This document shows positions 1 to 6,216 of a stretch of 10,009 nucleotides of DNA, in pieces. The DNA lies in contig CP070650.1 in assembly GCA_020354595.1 (NCBI GenBank), positions 2,441,271 through 2,451,279 on the forward strand, written 5' to 3'. Position 1 is the stretch's first letter. Each line of letters begins with the position of its first letter. Below the pieces are notes generated by a model, which was not told the DNA's origin, did not search any database, and was given only the letters and a program-made list of their open reading frames with translations. Position numbers and translations under genes: made by a program. The DNA is from Myxococcales bacterium (GTDB lineage Bacteria > Myxococcota_A > Polyangia > Polyangiales > Houyiibacteriaceae).

Positions 1-1314
1 TTGGTAATCGAAGTCGCGATCGTACGCCCAGGCCCGATTCAAGGCGACATGGTGCACCCTTATCTACGTCGCCGAAAAGGAGAGGAAGAGATCGTCTACC
101 CGCATCCGAAGCTCGAACGCATCCTGAGCAAGACGCTCGGCGTTCCGATCTTCCAAGAGCAGGTGATGAAGCTCGCCGTCGAGGCAGCCGGGTACACACC
201 GGGAGAGGCCGACCAGCTTCGTCGCGACATGGCCGCGTGGCGACGGTCGGGCCGCATCGAAAAGCACCGGGCACGAATGGTTCCACGAATGATCACGGAA
301 GGCATTCCCGAGGAATTCGCAGAGCGCGTGTTCTCGCAGATCCGAGGGTTCGGCGAGTACGGGTTTCCCGAGAGCCATGCAGCCTCGTTTGCCCTGCTCG
401 CCTACGTGACGGCGTGGCTCCGTTGCCATCACCACGAGGCCTTCACATGCGCGATTTTGAATGCCCAACCCATGGGCTTTTACACCCCGGCCACGCTGGT
501 CGAAGACGCCAAACGACACGGCGTCGAGGTCCTCCCCATCGACATCAACAAAAGCAGTTGGGATTGCACGCTCGAAAGCTTGAAGGGGCGAATCCCCGTG
601 GACGCGAAGCGTCTTTACGGGGTCCGCATGGGGCTCCGATATGTGAAAGGTCTAGGTACCGTCGAACGCGAACGCATCGAATCCGTCGAGCGTCCATGCC
701 CCAATCTCGCGACGTTCGTCCGAGAGACACGGCTCAACAAAAAGGCGCTTCATGCGCTCGCCGAAGCGGGCGCATTCGAATGCTTCGGCCTCAATCGACG
801 CGACGCGATTTGGCAGGTTCGGAGCTTGTCCCGCTTCACGCGGGACTCGCTACCACTGCAGCCCGCATCGAGTCAGATCTCGTTCAGCTCGCTCGCAAGC
901 GACGACGAAGTGATTTGGGATTACCGCTCGAGCCATCACAGCACGCGCGGTCATCCGATGCGCGGTTTGCGTCACGCACTTCGTTCACGAGGCATTCCGG
1001 ACGCCACCGCGGTTCGTGGTTGTAAGCACGGCGATGAGCTTCGCTACGTTGGCATGGTGATCTGCCGTCAGCGCCCCGGCACCGCATCGGGCGTCACGTT
1101 TTTCACGCTCGAGGACGAAACCGGCTTCGTCAACGTCGTCGTCTGGAAACGCGTCTTCGACCAACACGCGGCGCTTGCGAAAACCGCGGCGCTTCTCGGC
1201 GTCACTGGCGAGATTCAAAAGGCCGACGGCGTCATTCACCTGATCGCCAAATCACTGTGGGCACCGGATATCACCCTCGCCGAGCAAACCCATCGCTCCC
1301 GCGATTTTCACTGA
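1..1314 (+). CDS. dnaE2: Error-prone DNA polymerase III alpha subunit DnaE2/ImuC, C-terminal part (5' truncated by window edge)
   Basis: This is the C-terminal 437 residues of a C-family replicative-type polymerase. The reading frame is open to base 1, so the TTG there is an internal Leu codon and not a start. Palm/fingers motifs come first: VRPGPIQGDM (residues about 8-17), FQEQVMKLAVEAAGYTPGEA (about 51-70, followed by DQLRRDMAAW) and GFGEYGFPESHAASFA (about 116-131, followed by LLAYVTAWL). The AAGYTPGEADQLRR and GFYTPATLVEDAKRHGV wording is typical of DnaE2 rather than DnaE1. A helix-hairpin-helix region follows (about 200-260), then a C-terminal OB fold (about 345-425, around LRYVGMVICRQR and FFTLEDETGFVNVVVW). 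DnaE2 works with ImuA/ImuB in SOS-induced mutagenic translesion synthesis. Those partners, if present, lie upstream of this window. Full-length family members are roughly 1,050 residues, so more than half is missing. The gene ends at a TGA that overlaps the convergent MAPEG gene by 7 bp. Confidence 0.93.
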   Translation: MVIEVAIVRPGPIQGDMVHPYLRRRKGEEEIVYPHPKLERILSKTLGVPIFQEQVMKLAVEAAGYTPGEADQLRRDMAAWRRSGRIEKHRARMVPRMITEGIPEEFAERVFSQIRGFGEYGFPESHAASFALLAYVTAWLRCHHHEAFTCAILNAQPMGFYTPATLVEDAKRHGVEVLPIDINKSSWDCTLESLKGRIPVDAKRLYGVRMGLRYVKGLGTVERERIESVERPCPNLATFVRETRLNKKALHALAEAGAFECFGLNRRDAIWQVRSLSRFTRDSLPLQPASSQISFSSLASDDEVIWDYRSSHHSTRGHPMRGLRHALRSRGIPDATAVRGCKHGDELRYVGMVICRQRPGTASGVTFFTLEDETGFVNVVVWKRVFDQHAALAKTAALLGVTGEIQKADGVIHLIAKSLWAPDITLAEQTHRSRDFH

Positions 1315-1724
1315 AAGCCGAGGAGGCCGAGCTGCACGACCCAGTAGGCCATGATGCCGAGCTGCACCGCATAGATCGTCGCGCGAATCGACACCGCCAT
1401 CTCGCTGGTCGAGATCAGGTGCACGGTCGACTGAGCGACGCGGGCCACCAAAACCCACCGGGCAAGGGGGTCGGTGATCGCCACATTCTGAGTGACCATC
1501 GCCACCAAGATCAGGGCACCGAAGATCGGAAGGTTCTCATACGTGTTGGCGTGGGCCCGACAGAGTCTCCCTGAGAATTCCGAAACGTCGGCGCCGTCCG
1601 GATCGAACCCGTTCGCGGTGTGCTGCTTCATCAGCACGAGCCCCGTCCGATAGGTCACGACCGATATGGCCAAGAGCAGGCTCCACGCCGCGTATCCAAC
1701 GAGTGCAAGTGCTGATGGGGACAT
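1308..1724 (-). CDS. MAPEG-family integral membrane protein
   Basis: This encodes 138 residues with about four hydrophobic segments (roughly 5-25, 63-83, 88-106 and 113-135). After the first segment it carries the MAPEG hallmark RLCRAHANTYENLPIF (about 53-68), which is the R..RAH.N..EN.P.F signature. MAPEG proteins include microsomal glutathione transferases and related eicosanoid/glutathione enzymes. Bacterial members are mostly of unknown substrate, so a specific reaction is not assigned. The ATG start at 1724 is well supported: AGGAGG (complement of 1730-1735) lies 5 nt upstream. The gene is convergent with dnaE2 (7-bp stop overlap) and divergent from the operon at 1815, with a candidate promoter overlapping that operon's promoter. 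Confidence 0.87.
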   Translation of the reverse strand: MSPSALALVGYAAWSLLLAISVVTYRTGLVLMKQHTANGFDPDGADVSEFSGRLCRAHANTYENLPIFGALILVAMVTQNVAITDPLARWVLVARVAQSTVHLISTSEMAVSIRATIYAVQLGIMAYWVVQLGLLGFQ

Positions 1725-1737
1725 CGCTTCCTCCTAA

Positions 1738-1768
1738 TTGCCGTGAGGCGAGTCGGGCGGACTATACT
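1738..1768 (+). promoter_or_regulatory. Candidate sigma70-type promoter for the OCD-kinase-aguAB-thiE operon
   Basis: TTGCCG (1738-1743) and TATACT (1763-1768) are separated by 19 bp. The -10 is a 5/6 match in an otherwise GC-rich gap, and the spacer is slightly long. Transcription would start near 1775, giving a leader of about 40 nt before the ATG at 1815. This comes from sequence matching only. Confidence 0.42.
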
Positions 1769-1790
1769 TAAGGGGCTCGGTGCCAAACAA
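1761..1790 (-). promoter_or_regulatory. Candidate sigma70-type promoter for the MAPEG gene
   Basis: On the minus strand, TTGTTT (complement of 1785-1790) and TATAGT (complement of 1761-1766) are separated by 18 bp. The -10 box shares four base pairs with the opposing plus-strand -10 (1763-1768). The leader would be about 30 nt, consistent with the good Shine-Dalgarno just before 1724. Confidence 0.4.
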
Positions 1791-1814
1791 GAGGTTTCCG
1801 GGGAGGGCCGGCGG

Positions 1815-2780
1815 ATGAAGACACTGGTTTTGACGCGCTCTGAAGTCGAGCGAATCGCGACGATGGCCGTCGCGGTAAAAGCGGTCGAATCGGCGTTTGC
1901 AGCCTTCGGACGTGGCGAGGCGTCGATGCCCCCGAAGGTCTACCTCCCCGTCGAGGATCACGACGGTGATTTTCGCGCGATGCCCGCGCGCCTCGGGAGC
2001 TCGGCGGGAATCAAGTGGGTCAACGTCCACACCTACAATCGCAAGCGCTACGGCCTGCCGACCGTCATGGGGGTGTACGTGCTCAACGACCCGCAAAACG
2101 CGTTCCCATTGGCGGTGATGGACGGCACGTCTCTTACCGCATTGCGCACCGGCGCTGCGGGCGGAGTCGCATCCAAGTACCTGGCTGCGGGTTCCCCGCG
2201 AACCATCGGCTTCATCGGTTGCGGCGTGCAGGCGCCTGCGCTCCACGAAGCGCATCGCATCGTCTTCGAAAGTTTCGAGAGCCTGGTCCACGATCGCAAT
2301 CCACAGAACGCGGAGCGGTTTGCCGAACGGATCGGGGGGCGCGCGGTGAGCTTAGAAGAAGCAGCGGGCGCGGACATCGTATGCACGGCGACGCCCTCGC
2401 GGACCCCCTTCGTGAACGCCGATTGGGTCATGCCGGGCGCTCACATCAACGCCATGGGGGCCGACGCCCCCGGCAAACGAGAGCTCGAGATCGAAGTCTT
2501 GAAGAGCGCTGCGATCTACATCGACGACATCCACCAGGCGACCGGCAGCGGCGAGATCAACGTTCCGCTCGCTAGTGGGGACTTCGACGTTGGCGACATC
2601 GCCGGCACATTGGGGGAAGTGGTCGCGGGCATCCTGCCAAGGCCCGGGGCCGAAACGACGACCGTTTTCGATTCGACGGGCCTTGCCATCCAGGACGTCG
2701 CTCTGGCTCGGGCGATCTACGAAGCCGCGCGTTCGGCGAGCATTGGCACCGAAATCGACCTCGTTGGCGTCGCCGGGTAG
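1815..2780 (+). CDS. Ornithine cyclodeaminase / mu-crystallin family protein
   Basis: This encodes 321 residues, the usual length for the family. It covers NAD(P)-dependent enzymes such as ornithine cyclodeaminase (L-ornithine to L-proline plus ammonia), archaeal-type alanine dehydrogenase and related amino- or imino-acid enzymes. The Rossmann nucleotide loop is GFIGCGVQAPA (about 132-142). Substrate-side residues apparently matching known ones are Lys67 (IKWVN), Arg111 (TALRTGAAGG) and Asp217 (MGADAPGKREL), the last at the position of the catalytic Asp of ornithine cyclodeaminase. A late TTVFDSTGLAIQD motif is also typical. An in-frame GTG at 1743 would add 24 residues across the promoter; ATG 1815 is preferred because GGAGGG (1802-1807) sits 7 nt upstream. 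It is the first gene of the operon, 10 nt before the kinase. Linkage to aguAB makes an arginine/ornithine-related substrate plausible, but sequence alone does not choose between ornithine cyclodeaminase and alanine dehydrogenase. Confidence 0.9.
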   Translation: MKTLVLTRSEVERIATMAVAVKAVESAFAAFGRGEASMPPKVYLPVEDHDGDFRAMPARLGSSAGIKWVNVHTYNRKRYGLPTVMGVYVLNDPQNAFPLAVMDGTSLTALRTGAAGGVASKYLAAGSPRTIGFIGCGVQAPALHEAHRIVFESFESLVHDRNPQNAERFAERIGGRAVSLEEAAGADIVCTATPSRTPFVNADWVMPGAHINAMGADAPGKRELEIEVLKSAAIYIDDIHQATGSGEINVPLASGDFDVGDIAGTLGEVVAGILPRPGAETTTVFDSTGLAIQDVALARAIYEAARSASIGTEIDLVGVAG

Positions 2781-2790
2781 GCTCGCGCGG

Positions 2791-3792
2791 GTGCCGCGAA
2801 TCGTATCCTTCGTGTTGGTCGCCGCCCTGCTCGCACCGCTCGTTGGCGCGACTCAAGACGCTCCACCGAGCTTCCTCGGCGAGCCTGACGCGCCTCGAAT
2901 TGCAGCGCTCCGGAACGCGGAAATCACCGATGTGAAGAAAGGCAAAGGGGGTCGGAGCCTCGGGTTTCAGATCACACTCGCCGACGGCACGAGGGGCTAC
3001 TTCAAGCCCAAGCAAACCTTTTCCGCGGCCCATTGGTACTCCGAGGTCGCGGCGTACTACCTGGATCGCGAGCTCAGGCTTGGCCGCGTGCCCCCGACGA
3101 CGGGCCGCAAGCTCGACTGGAGCATTCTAGCGAAAGCGGCGGGAACCGACGATCGCGTCGACGAGCTCGGGATCGCGCCCGATGGAACCATCAAGGGCGC
3201 GTTCATCTGGTGGATCCCCGAGCCGCTCAAACGCCTTCGAATGGGCCGGAAGTGGGAGCGTTGGATCAGGATCCAAAAGACACTCCCGATCACTCCGTAC
3301 CAACGCCCGGTCGACTACCGCGCCGACCTCAATCGACGGCCGGGCGTCCGCGAGGCGACCGATCCCAGCCGACCGCTCGCAAAGAACCCGGACACGGCGG
3401 AGCGGCCCGCCGAGCTGTCCGACCTGATCCTCTTCGACTACCTCACGCAAAACGTCGACCGCTGGGGCGGCGATTTCACCAACGTGCGGACTCGCGGCCT
3501 GGGTGGGCCCCTGATTTACCTCGACAACGGCGCAGGCTTCTGGCTCGGCGAACAGCGATTGGGCCTGATGGAAGCACGGCTCAAAGCCCTTCAGCGATTC
3601 CGCCGCGCTACCATCGAGGCGGTGCGGGCGCTCGACGTCGGGGCGCTGGCGGAGAGGATGCGCAGCGATCCTCTTGCTCCGGTGCTCAACGACAAGCAGC
3701 TCGACGGCCTTCGCCAACGCCGGCAGGCAGTGCTCGATCACGTCGAGGCGCTGATCGCGCGCTACGGTGAGGCTCCGGTGCTCCCGTGGTAG
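2791..3792 (+). CDS. Secreted FAM20C-like kinase (bacterial FAM20-family protein)
   Basis: This encodes 333 residues from GTG 2791. Residues 1-20 form a signal peptide (short Arg-containing n-region, hydrophobic VSFVLVAALLAPLVG, then an Ala cleavage region), so the protein should act in the periplasm, at the cell surface or outside. The rest follows the FAM20 kinase order. A glycine-rich strand (LGFQITLADGTRGY, 57-70) leads to FKPKQT with the candidate ATP-binding Lys72. SEVAAYYLDRELRLGRVPP has the candidate alpha-C Glu85. LFDYLTQNVDRWGGDFTN has the candidate catalytic Asp223. LIYLDNGAGF has the metal-binding Asp245. The tail DPLAPVLNDKQLDGLRQRR (293-311) resembles the FAM20C tail as I remember it. 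Animal FAM20C phosphorylates secreted proteins at Ser-x-Glu and FAM20B phosphorylates a glycan xylose, so the substrate here may be protein or sugar and is unknown. There are no cysteines, unlike the disulfide-bonded animal enzymes. No strong Shine-Dalgarno is seen; a longer in-frame start at 2575 would overlap the upstream gene and bury the signal peptide. Alternatives are a HipA- or PI4K-like kinase relative. Confidence 0.82.
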   Translation: MPRIVSFVLVAALLAPLVGATQDAPPSFLGEPDAPRIAALRNAEITDVKKGKGGRSLGFQITLADGTRGYFKPKQTFSAAHWYSEVAAYYLDRELRLGRVPPTTGRKLDWSILAKAAGTDDRVDELGIAPDGTIKGAFIWWIPEPLKRLRMGRKWERWIRIQKTLPITPYQRPVDYRADLNRRPGVREATDPSRPLAKNPDTAERPAELSDLILFDYLTQNVDRWGGDFTNVRTRGLGGPLIYLDNGAGFWLGEQRLGLMEARLKALQRFRRATIEAVRALDVGALAERMRSDPLAPVLNDKQLDGLRQRRQAVLDHVEALIARYGEAPVLPW

Positions 3793-3801
3793 GCTCGATC
3801 G

Positions 3802-4800
3802 GTGAAAGGGCGCCCGCGAATTCCCGGAGAGTGGGAGCACCACGAGGCTTGTTGGCTAGCGTTTCCCTACTTGGGTGAAGAGTGGCCGCTCAATCTTTGC
3901 GCCGCTCAAGAATCGATCGCCGCAGTGTCCAGAGCGATCGCTGGACCAGGGGACGAGGCAGTCCGGCTCCTCGTACGAAACGCGGAGGTCGAGCGACGAG
4001 CCCGCACGCTCCTAGGGCATACGTCGAACGTCGAGCTCGTTCGTGCCGCGTACGGCGACTGTTGGTTCCGCGACACGGGGCCGTCGCTCGGTTGGGACGA
4101 TGAAGGCGTGCTGGCCGGACTGCGGTTCAGGTTCAATGGTTGGGGTGGCAAGTACGACATCCCATTCGACGACCAGGTGGGGGATTGGTTGCTCCGCCGC
4201 GTCGGGGCGCGCCCGTTGCTTTGCCCGCTCGTCCTCGAAGGGGGCGCGCTCGAATCGAACGGGAATGGCACGATCTTGACCACGGCGTCCTGCGTGCTGC
4301 ACGAAAATCGCAACCCCGGGCTGACCCGCGAGGCCTTCGAAAGAACGCTGAGCAACCTGGTGGAGGTCGAACGTGTCGTATGGCTCGAGCGGGGCCTGCG
4401 CCACGATCACACGGACGGGCACATCGACATGATCGCTCGATTCGTCTCGGAAAACACCGTGCTTTGCATGCGAGGCGACGAGGCGTCCCCCGACGCCGAC
4501 GTGCTCCGCGAGGTCGAGCGCGAGCTTCGCGAAGCCGGCTTCGAGGTGCTTCCGTTGCCCGCACCCCCCGCGATGGCGGCACCCGATGGCGCTCCACTCC
4601 CGGCGACCTACTGTAACTTCTACATCGCAAACGCTGCGGTGATCGTACCGACCTACGGCGTCGACCAAGACGACGAGGCGATCGACACGATTGGCGCGGC
4701 CTTCCCCGGAAGACAGGTGGTCGGCTTGTCGGCGGGCGACCTGCTATGTGGGGGCGGAGCGTTTCACTGCGTCACCCAACCGCAACCCGGCTCCTCATGA
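3802..4800 (+). CDS. aguA: Agmatine deiminase (agmatine iminohydrolase)
   Basis: This encodes 332 residues of the peptidyl-arginine-deiminase-like guanidino-group hydrolase superfamily. It converts agmatine plus water to N-carbamoylputrescine plus ammonia in the cytoplasm. The N-terminus PGEWEHHEACWLAFPY is the standard AguA opening and supports GTG 3802 as start, although no clear Shine-Dalgarno precedes it. Other family motifs are GDCWFRDTGP (about 85-94), FNGWGGKYD, LEGGALESNGNGTILTT, and DHTDGHIDM with catalytic-type His207. The C-terminal GGGAFHCVTQ carries the nucleophile Cys323. It starts 9 nt after the kinase stop and overlaps aguB by 4 bp (ATGA), so the two pathway enzymes are translationally coupled. 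The upstream step, arginine decarboxylase, is not in the window. Confidence 0.95.
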   Translation: MKGRPRIPGEWEHHEACWLAFPYLGEEWPLNLCAAQESIAAVSRAIAGPGDEAVRLLVRNAEVERRARTLLGHTSNVELVRAAYGDCWFRDTGPSLGWDDEGVLAGLRFRFNGWGGKYDIPFDDQVGDWLLRRVGARPLLCPLVLEGGALESNGNGTILTTASCVLHENRNPGLTREAFERTLSNLVEVERVVWLERGLRHDHTDGHIDMIARFVSENTVLCMRGDEASPDADVLREVERELREAGFEVLPLPAPPAMAAPDGAPLPATYCNFYIANAAVIVPTYGVDQDDEAIDTIGAAFPGRQVVGLSAGDLLCGGGAFHCVTQPQPGSS

Positions 4801-5651
4801 CCTCGACTTCTCTCTCGATCGGCATCGTTCAATGTGCGCTCGACGGCGAGCGCGCCGATAACGTCGCGCGCGTCGAGGCCCTGGTCCGAGAGGCTGCTTC
4901 CGCAGGCGCAACGATCGTCTTGACGCCGGAGCTCTTCGAAGGGCGCTACTTTCCGCAAGCGGAGGACGAGCATGCCTTCGATCTCGCAGCGCCGCTCGAA
5001 GAGCACGCCACCGTTGGCCGAATGCAGGCGCTCGCCCAGGAGCTCGGCATCGTCTTGCCCGTCTCGTTCTTCGAACGTGCGGGCCAGAGTTACTTCAACA
5101 GCGTTGCGGTGATCGATGCGAACGGCGCCCTTCTCGGCGTGTACCGCAAGAGCCACATTCCGGACGGACCCGGGTACGAGGAGAAGTTCTACTTCCGTCC
5201 GGGCGACACGGGCTTCCGAGCTTGGCGCACCCAAAAAGGGGTGATCGGTGTGGGCATCTGTTGGGACCAGTGGTTCCCCGAAGCCGCTCGTGCCATGGCG
5301 TTGGCCGGCGCCGAAGCGCTCCTCTACCCGACCGCCATCGGAAGCGAGCCACACGCTCCCGAAGAAGACACTCAGGCGCCTTGGCAACGCGTGATGCTCG
5401 GGCACGCGGTCGCGAACGCCATGCCGGTCGCCGCTGCCAATCGCATTGGGGCGGAGGGCGAGCTCCTCTTTTACGGGAGCTCCTTCATCTGCGACCACCG
5501 AGGCGACCTCCGCGTCGAGCTCGGACGCACCGACGAGGGCGTTGCCGTCGCAACGTTCGATCGAGAAGCACTCCGCCGATACCGCGCGAACTGGGGCTTT
5601 TTCAGGGACCGGCGTCCCGACCTCTACGGAAGCTTGACCGGTGACGATTGA
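4797..5651 (+). CDS. aguB: N-carbamoylputrescine amidase
   Basis: This encodes 284 residues of the nitrilase (carbon-nitrogen hydrolase) superfamily, close to the usual length for AguB. It hydrolyses N-carbamoylputrescine to putrescine, CO2 and ammonia, completing the agmatine route begun by the preceding gene. The catalytic triad is visible: Glu45 in TPELFEGRYF, Lys118 in VYRKSHIPDGPGYEEKFYF and Cys155 in GVGICWDQWFPEAAR. Family-specific segments are YPTAIGSEPHAPEEDT, HAVANAMPVAAANRIG and FYGSSFICDHRG. The start is ATG 4797, inside the stop of aguA (ATGA). An in-frame ATG at 4746 would lie wholly within aguA and add a non-homologous leader, so it is rejected. The stop lies 11 bp inside thiE. 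Confidence 0.95.
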   Translation: MTSTSLSIGIVQCALDGERADNVARVEALVREAASAGATIVLTPELFEGRYFPQAEDEHAFDLAAPLEEHATVGRMQALAQELGIVLPVSFFERAGQSYFNSVAVIDANGALLGVYRKSHIPDGPGYEEKFYFRPGDTGFRAWRTQKGVIGVGICWDQWFPEAARAMALAGAEALLYPTAIGSEPHAPEEDTQAPWQRVMLGHAVANAMPVAAANRIGAEGELLFYGSSFICDHRGDLRVELGRTDEGVAVATFDREALRRYRANWGFFRDRRPDLYGSLTGDD

Positions 5652-6216
5652 ACGCCTGTACGCGATCATCGACGCGGAGGTCGCAGGCGAGCCTCGTGCG
5701 CTCGCACGTCGCGCGGTGAAGGCCGGATGCGCGATGCTTCAACTTCGCGCCAAGTACCTCGACGACCGGGCATTCATGGCCCTCGCATCGGATCTTCGCG
5801 AGCTCTGTGCCGACACGCAGACGCCTTTGGTCATCAACGACCGCGCCGACATCGCGAAGATCGTCGGCGCCGACGGCTTGCATCTAGGGCAAGACGACCT
5901 CGCGATTGCCGACGCCCGATGCGTAGTCGGAGAGATGCAGATCGGCATCTCGACACACAATCTACAGCAAGCAGTGCGGGCGGACGCGGAAGGTGCCGAC
6001 CTCATCGCGTTTGGCCCGGTTTTCGAAACCAAGACCAAAGAAAACCCGGACCCGATCGTCGGCCTCAGAACCCTCGAAGAGGTGTGCCGAAGAGTGTCCC
6101 GACCTGTCGTTGCCATCGGAGGAATCACCCCGAAAAACGCGGAGGAAACGTTGCGCTTCGGCGCGTCGTATGTGGCGGTGATCTCGGCGTTGCCGAGCTT
6201 CGTCGGCGGGCGCTAG
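5641..6216 (+). CDS. thiE: Thiamine-phosphate synthase (short form)
   Basis: This encodes 191 residues of the ThiE (TIM-barrel) family, which joins HMP-pyrophosphate and thiazole phosphate to make thiamine phosphate. Active-site motifs known from the Bacillus enzyme are in place: QLRAK (Gln34, Arg36, Lys38), INDRADIA (Asn66, Asp67), DGLHLGQDD (79-86), ISTHN (Ser104), FGPVFETKTKENPDP (Thr130, Thr132, Lys133) and VAIGGITPKN (157-166). It stops soon after the late strand YVAVISAL, so the terminal helix is short compared with the usual 200-220 residues. It could be a complete short ThiE or a TenI-like relative; the full substrate motif set favours ThiE. GTG 5641 overlaps the end of aguB by 11 bp, which places it last in the operon. 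No other thiamine gene is in the window. Its stop overlaps the convergent fic-like gene by 4 bp. Confidence 0.88.
   Translation: MTIERLYAIIDAEVAGEPRALARRAVKAGCAMLQLRAKYLDDRAFMALASDLRELCADTQTPLVINDRADIAKIVGADGLHLGQDDLAIADARCVVGEMQIGISTHNLQQAVRADAEGADLIAFGPVFETKTKENPDPIVGLRTLEEVCRRVSRPVVAIGGITPKNAEETLRFGASYVAVISALPSFVGGR

Noticed and set aside
237..1025. Second plus-strand open frame of 262 codons inside dnaE2
   Set aside because: It is an Arg/His/Pro-rich frame shadow of the polymerase gene.
1743..1814. Upstream GTG start for the OCD-family gene
   Set aside because: The extra 24 residues cross the candidate promoter and have no family counterpart; ATG 1815 has a GGAGGG ribosome site.
2575..2790. 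N-terminal extension of the FAM20-like kinase to an ATG at 2575
   Set aside because: It would overlap the OCD gene by about 200 bp in another frame and place the signal peptide internally; GTG 2791 follows the OCD stop by 10 nt.
3127..3843. Minus-strand open frame of 238 codons opposite the FAM20-like kinase
   Set aside because: Low-complexity shadow translation with no motif; the plus-strand kinase motifs and signal peptide are decisive.
4764..5669. Minus-strand open frame of 301 codons opposite aguB
   Set aside because: It lies antisense to a clear nitrilase-family gene, its translation is Arg/Glu/Val-rich with no recognisable motif, and such long antisense frames are expected from GC-biased codons.
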